Made by a program: the position numbers and the translations under genes
Part shown: in pieces, positions 10,101 to 16,967 of the stretch
Position numbering within the stretch: the stretch's first letter is position 1
Layout: every line of letters begins with the position of its first letter
The notes under the pieces: model-generated
Told to the model about the DNA's origin: nothing
Database searches by the model: none
Seen by the model: the letters and a program-made list of their open reading frames with translations, nothing else
NCBI GenBank assembly: GCA_043778625.1
Contig: JAYWFU010000052.1
Coordinates: forward strand, 23,247-87,246
Direction of reading: 5' to 3'
DNA length: 64,000 bases
From: JACMRI01 sp043778625
Lineage (GTDB): Bacteria > Bacteroidota > Bacteroidia > UBA4408

Positions 10101-10293
10101 CGATGGATACGCTGACCAATTTGGTGGTGCTGCAAAACGAAAATTTATGAGCAAACAACTTAAAGCACTATTTGAAACTAATGCCCACCTACCAGCAGCA
10201 CAACAACAGCAAATAATTAAAGATACATTTTATAACTGGAAAAATACATTACAACAAATTGACGATGTTATTGTACTAGGTCTTGGATTGTAA
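7141..10293 (+). CDS. Two-component-type beta-propeller sensor with SpoIIE/PP2C phosphatase output
   Basis: The 1050-residue product has an N-terminal signal or anchor segment, then about 600 residues of propeller repeats of the Reg_prop type (VLYDGNKFINYSTKNGL, IWFAAHGAGIFYL, LWIATEGDGVF). A Y_Y_Y-like domain (about 655-725), one membrane helix (about 735-755, WWTYVLLALMIVIATQLF) and a coiled coil (760-800) follow. The cytoplasmic output is a SpoIIE/PP2C phosphatase with SGDF (near residue 837), GDCTGHGVPGG (D857) and C-terminal DDVIVL, all matching metal-binding positions. In the SiaABC scheme such phosphatases act on phosphorylated SiaC or STAS proteins; a SiaC homologue lies at 2553. The ligand is unknown. 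The start overlaps the upstream secreted-protein gene by 11 bases. Confidence 0.88.
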   Translation: MWNNIYIVNYVYITILSVLATVSTTTAQLVNIKQFNTETVLNQRYVYHFSQLPNRSIVMSTNEGLVLYDGNKFINYSTKNGLANDFATCHVTDKQGNTWVGHYQNGVSLINNKGIATKLLATELASTKVSGIYVHYTSAISYTVYVCTMGKGVYLLNNLGQVVKHNSTESVIFNCEINNHQLFTASELGITITNVINNKTIYTTDSITGNEVTASCYMKGSWYVALKNNTICKLQNNALKPIYHYPNLEAKLVQLVPFNNQLLINTFNNGVLTLDITTHLASNYYTNYYGLNTTLIQSVFVDDENSVWLGSYGSGAIQLLQQQFTNYTTTTTTQLTSINAIVKNETDKTVFIASNTTLLKYNEDINTLKNKLELNDKITCLAQQNDTLWIGTENKGVYLYRIATHLLSSFNTLYQLPLQQVNAIKQYGKQMYIATNNGLHVYNLYSKHIKTFTTKEGLLHNNIYTICIDKLGRIWFAAHGAGIFYLKDKEFVVFKDVEGLNLFNINSITADDNNTLWIATEGDGVFKYERNKFTNYRTANGLLSNYCYGITTDGKGGVWVMNKNGLSYKKSNQKYFTTLQTNDGVLVNNFNLNALLNYKNEELFFGGENGMVHYSFTKSKLLFTPPTLQLYNVLINGVPTAITNNNLQLPYDKYDVVINYNATTFLHHEKVRYRYMLKGLETKWNENSSGTSSNYPHLTDGTYTYELYATNVDGIETVVPITFTLIIDKPFYKKWWTYVLLALMIVIATQLFIKYKLKKLTDERIKLKALIEKRTGQLRNEKNNLETAKQQLEIINNDMTDSINYAKLIQDAILPKSDKIKQTFPNYFVFYAPRDIVSGDFYFHTRKFNKTIFIVGDCTGHGVPGGFMSMISNTLINKIINDIIQEPINPAEIITELQHNIVKELNQQDAETSSRDGLDLVICIIDDTTHELHISGAGRPVYHVSNGILTEYKGSAFGVGGYDAGVKKEYPHYVVNYTIGDFVYMCSDGYADQFGGAAKRKFMSKQLKALFETNAHLPAAQQQQIIKDTFYNWKNTLQQIDDVIVLGLGL

Positions 10294-10375
10294 GCCGTAA
10301 ACAGAGTAATTAAGCCGCAAACACACCTATGTTCATTATTAATTAAAAAAATAATGAAATTAATTATAAAAATAG

Positions 10376-10405
10376 TTGGGTAAAATTTATTAATAACTAT
10401 ATTTG
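10376..10405 (+). promoter_or_regulatory. Canonical Bacteroidota promoter of rpmE2
   Basis: TTG at 10376-10378 is followed, after exactly 19 nt, by TATATTTG at 10398-10405, an exact fit to the -33/-7 consensus. The expected transcription start is near 10411, giving a leader of about 27 nt before the ATG. Confidence 0.8.
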
Positions 10406-10437
10406 CAGTCAATAATAAAAAATAGAACTAAAAAATT

Positions 10438-10704
10438 ATGAAAAAAGAAATTCACCCAGAAAGTTACCGTTTGGTAGTATTTAAAGATATGTCAGCTGAC
10501 TACTCATTTATAACAAAATCATGTATTGATACAAAAGATACTGTTAAATGGGAAGATGGTAACGAATATCCATTAGTAAAATTAGAAATTTCTAATCAAA
10601 GTCATCCGTTTTATACTGGTAAAACTAAAATATTAGACATAGCTGGTCGTATTGATAAATTTAATGCACGAGCATCTAAAAAAGCAACTACTACTACTAA
10701 GTAA
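10438..10704 (+). CDS. rpmE2: 50S ribosomal protein L31, type B
   Basis: The 88-residue product starts MKKEIHPESYRLVVFKD and has the long central insert and SHPFYTGK motif of type B L31. The zinc-binding CxxC pairs of type A are absent; there is a single cysteine (SCIDT). Type A L31 can be replaced by the zinc-free form when zinc is limiting, but many Bacteroidota have only type B, so zinc regulation cannot be assumed. The gene is monocistronic: it has its own consensus promoter at 10376-10405 and a hairpin terminator at 10754-10784. The C-terminal extension is a Lys/Thr-rich tail (KKATTTTK). Confidence 0.95.
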   Translation: MKKEIHPESYRLVVFKDMSADYSFITKSCIDTKDTVKWEDGNEYPLVKLEISNQSHPFYTGKTKILDIAGRIDKFNARASKKATTTTK

Positions 10705-10753
10705 TTATAATTTTCTTGTTAGTTGAGAAATCTATAATCGTTTACAAACTATT

Positions 10754-10784
10754 AAGACATATACTCTGCGTATATGTCTTTTTT
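10754..10784 (+). terminator. Rho-independent terminator of rpmE2
   Basis: A perfect 11 bp stem (10754-10764 with 10770-10780) closes a 5 nt loop (TCTGC) and runs into six T residues (10779-10784). It lies 50 bp after the rpmE2 stop codon. Confidence 0.85.
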
Positions 10785-10837
10785 AGTTTTGGCAAATAGT
10801 ACACTACAAACTCACTATACTTTATTCCACTTTTACT

Positions 10838-12082
10838 ATGAATACCACCTATACCGTAGCCGAACGTTTTTTGCGTTATGTGCAAATAGATACTCAAAGC
10901 GATGCCGCCAGCCCAACTTGCCCAAGCACTCCCAAACAAAAAAACTTAAGTGCATTATTAGTACAAGAGCTTAAAGCAATGGGAATAACCGATGCACAGC
11001 TTGACGAAAATGGCTATGTATATGCCACACTACCTAGTAACAGTGCAAAACAAAATGTGCCTACAATTTTCTTTTGCGCACACGTGGATACTGCCCCTGA
11101 TTGTAGCGGCACAAACGTAAAACCAATTGTACACACTAACTATCAAGGGCAAGATATTGTGTTACCCGATGATATTACACAGGTGCTTACCACTAACAAG
11201 CACCCACAATTATTACAACAAATTGGTAACGATATTATTACCGCCAGTGGCCTTACATTACTGGGGTCAGACGATAAATCGGGTGTAGCCGAAATAATGG
11301 ATGCTGCACATTACTTAATTAATAATCCTGAAATTAAACACGGCACAATAAAATTATTTTTTACCCCTGACGAAGAAATTGGTCGAGGTGTAGATAAAGC
11401 AAACCTAGGATTACTTAACGCTGATTTTGGCTACACGCTTGATGGCGGCGAAGTAGGCGACCTTGAAGAGGAAACATTTAGTGCTGATGGTGCCACACTT
11501 ATTATTAACGGCGTAAGTACACACCCTGGATATGCTTACAATAAAATGGAAAATGCTATGAAAATAGCGGGCGAAATTATAGCAGCCATACCACGTAACG
11601 CAAGCCCAGAAGGCACTAAGGGTATGGAAGGATTTGTGCACCCCGTAAGTATTAATGGCGTGTTAGAGCATTGCGAAGTACAATTTATACTCCGTAATTT
11701 TGTTACTGCTAACCTAATTAAACACAAACAATTACTAGAAAATACGGTAGTAGAAGTATTAAAAAAATACCCTAATAGCAGCTATACTATAACCACCCGT
11801 GAGCAATATCGTAATATGAAAGAGGTGTTAGTACAGCACCCCAATATTGTGGGCTATGCCGAAGAAGCTATTAAACGTATAGGACTAACACCCAACAAAA
11901 ACAGCATACGTGGCGGCACAGATGGTTCGCGCTTATCATTTATGGGGTTGCCTTGCCCTAACTTATTTGCGGGGGAGCATGCCATACACAGCAAACACGA
12001 ATGGGTGAGTATACAAGATATGCAAAAATCCGTTGATGCTATTGTAGAAATATGCAAAGTTTGGGAAGAAAAAAGTAATTAA
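10838..12082 (+). CDS. pepT: Peptidase T (tripeptide aminopeptidase)
   Basis: The 414-residue product matches PepT along its whole length. It is a cytoplasmic M20B zinc aminopeptidase that removes the N-terminal residue of tripeptides. Metal-site motifs are visible: AHVDTAPD (H82, D84), LLGSDDKSGVAE (bridging Asp), TPDEEIGRG (catalytic Glu followed by a metal-binding Glu), the YTLDGGEVG segment and a late GEHAIHSKHEW. The N-terminus YTVAERFLRYVQIDTQSD is typical. The gene is 11 bp before the next one and may share a transcript with it. The ATG at 10838 gives the normal family length. Confidence 0.95.
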   Translation: MNTTYTVAERFLRYVQIDTQSDAASPTCPSTPKQKNLSALLVQELKAMGITDAQLDENGYVYATLPSNSAKQNVPTIFFCAHVDTAPDCSGTNVKPIVHTNYQGQDIVLPDDITQVLTTNKHPQLLQQIGNDIITASGLTLLGSDDKSGVAEIMDAAHYLINNPEIKHGTIKLFFTPDEEIGRGVDKANLGLLNADFGYTLDGGEVGDLEEETFSADGATLIINGVSTHPGYAYNKMENAMKIAGEIIAAIPRNASPEGTKGMEGFVHPVSINGVLEHCEVQFILRNFVTANLIKHKQLLENTVVEVLKKYPNSSYTITTREQYRNMKEVLVQHPNIVGYAEEAIKRIGLTPNKNSIRGGTDGSRLSFMGLPCPNLFAGEHAIHSKHEWVSIQDMQKSVDAIVEICKVWEEKSN

Positions 12083-12092
12083 AAAAAAGCTA

Positions 12093-12482
12093 ATGAAATA
12101 TTTATTAACGGTTATTATAGCCATAACACTAACAATAACAGGCTATGCACAAGATTTACGTAAAAATGGGTCAGTAATTGGAACCATTGAACACAATGGC
12201 GACGTGCGTTTGAACGGCAGTATTAAAGGACGTTTTGAGACCAATGGCGCTATTAGAGTAAACGGAAGCGTCAAAGGGCAAATAGAAACTAATGGTGCTA
12301 TTCGTAAAAATGGCTCAATAATAGGCTACGTAGAAACCAATGGCGACATTCGTGTAAACGGTAGTATTGTAGGCCGTATTGAAACCAACGGCGACATACG
12401 CAAAAACGGAAGTATAATAGGGTCAGCCCAAGGTGTACGCAAGGAGTACACTGCCGTTATGTTCTTTTTCGATTTCTTTTAA
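12093..12482 (+). CDS. Small secreted protein made of 16-residue NGS repeats
   Basis: The 129-residue product has a signal peptide (MKYLLTVIIAITLTITGYA, then QDLRKNG) followed by six near-identical repeats. NGS recurs at residues 25, 41, 57, 73, 89 and 105, with a second NG ten residues after each, as in NGSIVGRIETNGDIRK. The end is hydrophobic (TAVMFFFDFF). A regular 16-residue Gly/Asn turn pattern suggests stacked beta strands, as in bactofilin-like solenoids or the small beta-flower proteins known from Bacteroidota. Location is periplasmic or outer membrane. It is 10 bp downstream of pepT, but no functional link is evident. Confidence 0.75.
   Translation: MKYLLTVIIAITLTITGYAQDLRKNGSVIGTIEHNGDVRLNGSIKGRFETNGAIRVNGSVKGQIETNGAIRKNGSIIGYVETNGDIRVNGSIVGRIETNGDIRKNGSIIGSAQGVRKEYTAVMFFFDFF
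12165..12425 (+). repeat. 48 bp coding tandem repeats, five full units plus a partial
   Basis: Each 48 bp unit encodes one 16-residue NGS repeat, starting at residue 25 of the protein. Units differ mainly at synonymous positions and in one to four residues, so the repeat is under protein-level selection and not a very recent expansion. Confidence 0.8.
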
Positions 12483-12554
12483 GACCAATAATCTACTACT
12501 AAAATTCATTGCCTATATTCGCACAAAATCAACTTACAATTTATCAAAAACACC

Positions 12555-14306
12555 ATGTACAGAACTCATACCTGCGGACAACTTACTATTGCAAATGCTA
12601 ATGAAACAGTAACACTTAGTGGCTGGCTACAACGTAGCCGAGACCTTGGCGGAATGACGTTTATTGACCTCCGCGACCGTTACGGAATTACGCAACTTGC
12701 TTTTAACATGGAAACTAATGCACAATTGTGTGAAGCTGCCCGAAAGCTTGGACGTGAGTACGTGCTGCAGATTACAGGTACTGTAAAAGAGCGTGAAAGC
12801 AAAAATGCAAAAATACTTACGGGCGATATTGAGTTAATAGTAACGGAATTAAAAGTATTAAACCAATCGGCTACACCACCCTTTACCATTGACGATGCTA
12901 CCGATGGTGGCGACGAACTGCGTATGAAATATCGCTACTTAGATTTGCGCCGTAATGCAGTGCGTAAAAACTTAGAGCTGCGCCACCGCATGGCTATTGA
13001 AACTCGTAACTATTTAGATAAATTAAGTTTTTTGGAAGTAGAAACTCCTGTACTTATAAAATCAACGCCCGAAGGCGCCCGCGATTTTGTAGTGCCAAGC
13101 CGTATGAATCAAGGCGAGTTTTATGCCTTGCCACAAAGCCCACAAACGTTTAAGCAACTACTTATGGTGGGTGGTTTTGATAGGTATTACCAAATTGTAA
13201 AATGCTTTAGAGACGAGGATTTGCGTGCCGACCGCCAACCCGAGTTTACTCAAATAGATTGCGAAATGTGTTTTGTGGAGCAGGAAGATATTTTAAACAC
13301 ATTTGAAGGCTTGATTAAACATTTATTTAAAACTGTTAAAGGTATTGATATACCTACGCTTACCCGCATGACCTTTGCCAATGCTATGAAATACTATGGT
13401 AACGACAAACCCGATATTCGTTTTGATATGAAGTTTGTATACCTCAAAGGCGAAGGCACAGACCTTACGTCGGGTAAGGACTTTAAGGTATTTGATGATG
13501 CCGAAAACGTAATTGCAATTAACGCAGTAGGGGCAGCTAATTATACCCGCAAGCAAATTGACGAACTTACCGAACGGGTAAAACGCCCGCAAATAGGGGC
13601 TACAGGGCTAGTGTATGCACGTGTAACCGACCAAGGAGTTAAATCAAGCGTAGACAAGTTTTATGATACCGATACCCTACAACACTGGGCTACTGCCACC
13701 AATGCTCAAGACGGCGACTTACTACTGATACTTGCAGGCACACTACATAAAACCCGCAAAGCCATGGCAGAACTGCGCTTAGAGATGGGCACACGCCTAG
13801 GTTTACGTAACCCTGATACGTTTGCAGCGCACTGGGTAGTGGATTTTCCGATGTTAGAATGGGACGAAGAAACTAGCCGTTATCACGCTATGCACCACCC
13901 GTTTACAAGCCCTAAACTAGAGGATATTCACTTATTAAACAGCAACGCTGGTGCGGCACGTGCCAATGCGTATGATATGGTAATAAACGGAGTAGAAGTA
14001 GGTGGAGGCTCAATACGCATACACGACGCTGCATTGCAAGCACAAGTGTTTGGTTTACTTGGTTTTACTAAAGAGCAAGCCGAGTATCAATTTGGATTTT
14101 TGATGAATGCCTTTAAATACGGCGCACCACCACACGGCGGTATTGCTTTTGGTTTTGATAGATTATGCTCATTATTTGGCGGTAGCGAAACTATACGTGA
14201 TTATATTGCTTTTCCTAAAAACAATTCAGGGCGAGATATTATGATAGACGCACCAAGTCTAATAAGCCCAGAGCAAATGACTGAGTTGGGTATAGCGAGT
14301 AAATAA
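12555..14306 (+). CDS. aspS: Aspartyl-tRNA synthetase
   Basis: The 583-residue product is a full-length bacterial-type class IIb synthetase that charges tRNA-Asp. Residues 1-110 form the anticodon-binding OB fold (SGWLQRSRDLGGMTFIDLRDR). Motif 2 is seen around KCFRDEDLRADRQPEFTQID, the bacterial GAD insertion spans about 290-410, and motif 3 is AFGFDRLCSLFGG near the C-terminus. Whether it also charges tRNA-Asn, as in organisms lacking AsnRS, cannot be judged here. A possible -7 box variant (TATATTCG, 12514-12521) lies 34 nt before the ATG. The gene ends in a strong bidirectional terminator. Confidence 0.97.
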   Translation: MYRTHTCGQLTIANANETVTLSGWLQRSRDLGGMTFIDLRDRYGITQLAFNMETNAQLCEAARKLGREYVLQITGTVKERESKNAKILTGDIELIVTELKVLNQSATPPFTIDDATDGGDELRMKYRYLDLRRNAVRKNLELRHRMAIETRNYLDKLSFLEVETPVLIKSTPEGARDFVVPSRMNQGEFYALPQSPQTFKQLLMVGGFDRYYQIVKCFRDEDLRADRQPEFTQIDCEMCFVEQEDILNTFEGLIKHLFKTVKGIDIPTLTRMTFANAMKYYGNDKPDIRFDMKFVYLKGEGTDLTSGKDFKVFDDAENVIAINAVGAANYTRKQIDELTERVKRPQIGATGLVYARVTDQGVKSSVDKFYDTDTLQHWATATNAQDGDLLLILAGTLHKTRKAMAELRLEMGTRLGLRNPDTFAAHWVVDFPMLEWDEETSRYHAMHHPFTSPKLEDIHLLNSNAGAARANAYDMVINGVEVGGGSIRIHDAALQAQVFGLLGFTKEQAEYQFGFLMNAFKYGAPPHGGIAFGFDRLCSLFGGSETIRDYIAFPKNNSGRDIMIDAPSLISPEQMTELGIASK

Positions 14307-14320
14307 TTAAAGAAAATAAC

Positions 14321-14374
14321 ACAACAAATTCGGCCTTGCTTTGTGTTATCACAAAGCAAGGCCGAATTTGTTGT
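14321..14374. terminator. Bidirectional terminator with a perfect 25 bp stem
   Basis: Arms 14321-14345 and 14350-14374 are perfectly complementary over 25 bp, with a 4 nt loop (TTAT). It lies between the convergent ends of aspS (14306) and the AI-2E-type transporter gene (14414). Both flanks are AT-rich, so it can stop transcription from either side. It is by far the strongest hairpin in the window. Confidence 0.88.
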
Positions 14375-14413
14375 TTACTATTAATTGTTGTAACCACTAT
14401 TAAATTACACTAA

Positions 14414-15508
14414 TTATTTATAGTGTTTTTTTAATTTTATTTTAGCTACTGTAGTAGTTGGCAAGGTATCGCCCAGTAATAACCCCCATGGTTTTAAAGA
14501 GGGTACATGCTCGCATATTACTTTAATGATAGCAGTAAGTGGTATGGATAAAAACATACCCGCTACACCCCACAAAGCACTTCCACAAAGCACTACTATG
14601 ATAGCTGCCAAAGCATTAATTTTTACTTTAGAGGCTACTATCTTAGGCGAAATATAATGATTATCAATAAACTGAATTACAACATATACCAATAGCACTA
14701 ATACAAAATAAGTGCTAGTAGATTTGGTAGTGATAGCCACAATAGCAGGTAATGCCACCGCTACTATTCCACCAATGTAAGGGATAACATTTAACAATGC
14801 ACCTATTATTCCAAGTATTATAGCGTAATCAATACCAATAATTAATAAGCCTACTGAATTAAGAATAGCAATAATAAAGGCTTCGATTAATAAGCCAAGT
14901 AAGTATTTTTGAATAATTAATTTCGTTTTTGTTAATACTTGATTAACAGCTACTAAGTGATTAGCACCAAACAGTTGACGAATAAAGTCGAGTAATAATG
15001 GTTTGTAATACAAAAACATAACTACGTATACCGGTATTAATGCTAATACAAACATACCATGCCCCATTGAGGATACCGCAGCACCAATATATGATTTACC
15101 CGTATTAATTATTGCAATTTTAGCATCAGCTAAGAGTACATTAATTTTAATAGTACTAATGTTAAAATAAGTTGATGCCCAAGTAACAGAAAGTTTGCCA
15201 GCCTCATAAAATTTATCAACTAATAATGGATAAGTTTCTGACAACATACTTAACTGCGATGAAATAAAAATTAGTAGTGCCATTGTAAGCAGCAATACGA
15301 TGCTAATTGCAAGTACAATGGCTACTGTATGATTAGTTTTTTTTGCTACTAAAAAATTAACAATAGGATTAAGTGCTATGGCAATAATTACAGAATATAC
15401 TATTGGTAAAATAATAGCTTGCACCATGTAAAGCATAGTTACTAAAGCTAATACCCCTATAAAAATTAACGCTAATTTACTAGAGATGCGAGTGGTAGTA
15501 TTGGTCAT
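14414..15508 (-). CDS. AI-2E family (PerM-type) membrane transporter
   Basis: The 364-residue polytopic protein has paired N-terminal helices (about 12-90), a soluble middle stretch (100-140), then helices from 150 to 345. It shows the family's GALLNVIPYIGGIVA segment, an FIDNHYISPKIVASKV loop and a C-terminal WGVAGMFLSIPL helix. The family is named for autoinducer-2 export in E. coli TqsA, but other members exchange ions, so the substrate is open; stress- or osmolyte-related efflux would suit the neighbours. It is the last gene of a minus-strand stress island and ends at the bidirectional terminator. Only 10 bp separate it from the small gene upstream. Confidence 0.88.
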   Translation of the reverse strand: MTNTTTRISSKLALIFIGVLALVTMLYMVQAIILPIVYSVIIAIALNPIVNFLVAKKTNHTVAIVLAISIVLLLTMALLIFISSQLSMLSETYPLLVDKFYEAGKLSVTWASTYFNISTIKINVLLADAKIAIINTGKSYIGAAVSSMGHGMFVLALIPVYVVMFLYYKPLLLDFIRQLFGANHLVAVNQVLTKTKLIIQKYLLGLLIEAFIIAILNSVGLLIIGIDYAIILGIIGALLNVIPYIGGIVAVALPAIVAITTKSTSTYFVLVLLVYVVIQFIDNHYISPKIVASKVKINALAAIIVVLCGSALWGVAGMFLSIPLTAIIKVICEHVPSLKPWGLLLGDTLPTTTVAKIKLKKHYK

Positions 15509-15518
15509 TGTTGTGTTA

Positions 15519-15689
15519 TTAGTTCCTTATAATTAGCGTATTACCGTTAGTAGCTTTTTTAACTATTTTTAATTTAAAAACAGGTTGGTAGGTTGTTTGT
15601 TTAACTGTTAGTGGTTGAATACTAATTTTACTCAATACGAGCAATGCAGCAATACTTCCCATTAATATAATAATCAAAATTAGTTTCAT
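15519..15689 (-). CDS. Small single-pass membrane protein (56 aa)
   Basis: The ATG (complement of 15687-15689) shares one base with the TAA of the upstream gene, which indicates translational coupling. The product starts MKLILIIILMGSIAALLVLS, a strong membrane segment or uncleaved signal, and continues with a Lys/Thr/Gln-rich tail (KISIQPLTVKQTTYQPVFKL) of about 35 residues ending IIRN. It could be anchored by its N-terminus with the tail in the periplasm. I know no family. Its place between the 127-residue unknown and the AI-2E transporter, with 1 bp overlap and a 10 bp gap, supports it as a real gene. Confidence 0.6.
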   Translation of the reverse strand: MKLILIIILMGSIAALLVLSKISIQPLTVKQTTYQPVFKLKIVKKATNGNTLIIRN

Positions 15690-16072
15690 TACGGCTGTTT
15701 GGGTTGAAAATTATCTTTAATAAAATTTGCCAGTACTGATTTAATATCCGTGGCATTTTTGGATACAATACTGGAAATACCCGTTTGTAACAACACACCT
15801 AATAGTTGCTTTATGGGGTTGTGGGTACTGCCTACCACAATACTTTTGGCTACGTAACCCGTGGCATAGCTTAATACGGCATTTATAACATTGCCTTTAA
15901 AATTAGGTGGGGCTAAAATATTTTTAATAGTAGTTGTTATTAAGTTAAGCTGTTTTAAATTATCATAGGTTATGGTAAGTTGCTCTTTTAATAAAAGTTC
16001 TTCGTTAGTTTGATTAGCAGTAAGCACTGCGATACGTGCATTTAACTGGGTTAGATTAGTTATGGTTTCCAT
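15689..16072 (-). CDS. Conserved-looking 127 aa protein of the stress island
   Basis: Residues 1-60 are a hydrophilic helix or coiled coil (LNARIAVLTANQTNEELLLK, then LKQLNLITTTIKNILAPP). The second half has weakly amphipathic or hydrophobic helices (NAVLSYATGYVAKSIVVG, LLGVLLQTGISSIV) and a basic tail. This composition resembles small proteins often found beside holin-III-like and YtxH genes in Bacteroidota, but I cannot name a family. It starts 1 bp after the holin-like gene's stop codon and overlaps the next gene by 1 bp, so it sits in the middle of a tightly packed operon. It may be a peripheral membrane partner of the holin-like protein. Confidence 0.65.
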   Translation of the reverse strand: METITNLTQLNARIAVLTANQTNEELLLKEQLTITYDNLKQLNLITTTIKNILAPPNFKGNVINAVLSYATGYVAKSIVVGSTHNPIKQLLGVLLQTGISSIVSKNATDIKSVLANFIKDNFQPKQP

Positions 16073-16073
16073 G

Positions 16074-16415
16074 CTAGTTTAAGCTATTGTAAATAATACT
16101 ATTGGTTATACGATTTTGGATAGTTGTGCGCATAAATAAATACACAATTAAACCCGCAATTAAATACACTACCGAAACTGCAAAAAACCCATAATACACT
16201 TTGCCCAATACATCACCTAACCAAAGTGATGCACCAATAGTTATTAAAATTACAAATAGAGCCGCTATTATAAAAAGTAGGGTGCTAAACATAAGGTTGC
16301 CCACAAGGTGTGCCGACTTATGTATGGCTTTGAGCTTGATTAGTTCAATGCTCGTTTTACCGTATTTTTCAGCTCTTTCGAGTAGTGGTTCTATTTGTAA
16401 TAAATTGGGTTCCAT
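16074..16415 (-). CDS. Holin-III-like membrane protein (phage_holin_3_6 superfamily)
   Basis: The 113-residue protein has an amphipathic N-terminal region with EKYGKTSIELIKLKAIHKSA, then two long hydrophobic helices (about 40-65 and 72-95) and a short polar tail. This matches the holin superfamily III-like/DUF1469 proteins, which are chromosomal and widespread despite the name. No phage genes are nearby; the neighbours are YtxH, CsbD and an AI-2E transporter, so a role in the membrane stress response is more likely than host lysis. The gene lies 45 bp after the YtxH gene and 1 bp before the next gene. Confidence 0.8.
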   Translation of the reverse strand: MEPNLLQIEPLLERAEKYGKTSIELIKLKAIHKSAHLVGNLMFSTLLFIIAALFVILITIGASLWLGDVLGKVYYGFFAVSVVYLIAGLIVYLFMRTTIQNRITNSIIYNSLN

Positions 16416-16460
16416 GGTTTTGCTAATTAATGGGATAATATAATTTTTTGGGTAATTGAA

Positions 16461-16739
16461 TTAACTCAATTGAGTTTTTATGTCATTAGTTACGTCGTGC
16501 ATTGTTTGCTTGCCTTTGGCATACATATCAGTAGCTTCGGTATTAGCCGCTTTAAATTTTTGCGTAAATTGGGTTATTATATCTTCCAATTTTTCTTTTA
16601 ATTCATCGGTAGAGTCATTGGCTTTAGTAGCTAATTTTTTGCGAGTTTCCGAGCCTTTATCTGGAGCAAATAATATTCCTAATAATGCTCCTGCGGCTGC
16701 CCCAGCCAATACTCCTATTAATACATTTGATTTGTTCAT
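16461..16739 (-). CDS. YtxH-domain general-stress protein
   Basis: The 92-residue product starts MNKSNVLIGVLAGAAAGALL, a glycine/alanine-rich membrane helix, then GILFAPDKGSETRKKLATKA, the YtxH signature. The remaining 55 residues are a charged helix (DELKEKLEDIITQFTQKFKA). Bacillus YtxH belongs to the SigB general-stress regulon; in Bacteroidota such genes often lie beside CsbD and lmo0937-like genes, as here. It is anchored in the inner membrane with a cytoplasmic coiled-coil tail. There are 49 bp between it and the upstream lmo0937-like gene. Confidence 0.88.
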   Translation of the reverse strand: MNKSNVLIGVLAGAAAGALLGILFAPDKGSETRKKLATKANDSTDELKEKLEDIITQFTQKFKAANTEATDMYAKGKQTMHDVTNDIKTQLS

Positions 16740-16788
16740 GATTTCTATTTTTTTAAGGTTAAGTTTATAAATGATTGCTTGATTAAAT

Positions 16789-16944
16789 TTAGAGGATTTT
16801 ACGTCCTTGTATTACTCTTAATATTACCGATATAAGTGCAATTACAAGCAGCACATGTATTAACCCTCCTAGGTTGTAGCCAATAAAGCCTATTGCCCAG
16901 CCAATAATTAATAGTATTGCCAAAGTATAGAGTAAGTTTCCCAT
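16789..16944 (-). CDS. lmo0937-family small membrane protein (51 aa)
   Basis: The ATG is the complement of 16942-16944. The product begins MGNLLYTLAILLIIGWAIGF and continues IGYNLGGLIHVLLVIALISV, ending ILRVIQGRKIL. Two short helices with a Gly-Gly turn and a basic end (RVIQGRK) are the hallmark of the lmo0937 family, whose members are about 50 residues long. The molecular role is unknown, but the genes recur in stress-linked clusters of Bacteroidota. It lies between an outer membrane protein gene (23 bp) and YtxH (49 bp), all on the minus strand. Confidence 0.85.
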   Translation of the reverse strand: MGNLLYTLAILLIIGWAIGFIGYNLGGLIHVLLVIALISVILRVIQGRKIL

Positions 16945-16967
16945 AATAACAGTGTGTTTGTATTATT

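Noticed and set aside
12165..12425. CRISPR-like direct repeats
   Set aside because: The 48 bp units have no unique spacers, lie in one reading frame and encode regular protein repeats.
16074..16415. Prophage remnant, because of the holin-like gene
   Set aside because: No endolysin, capsid, tail or integrase genes are nearby; this holin-III family is chromosomal and sits here with YtxH and CsbD.
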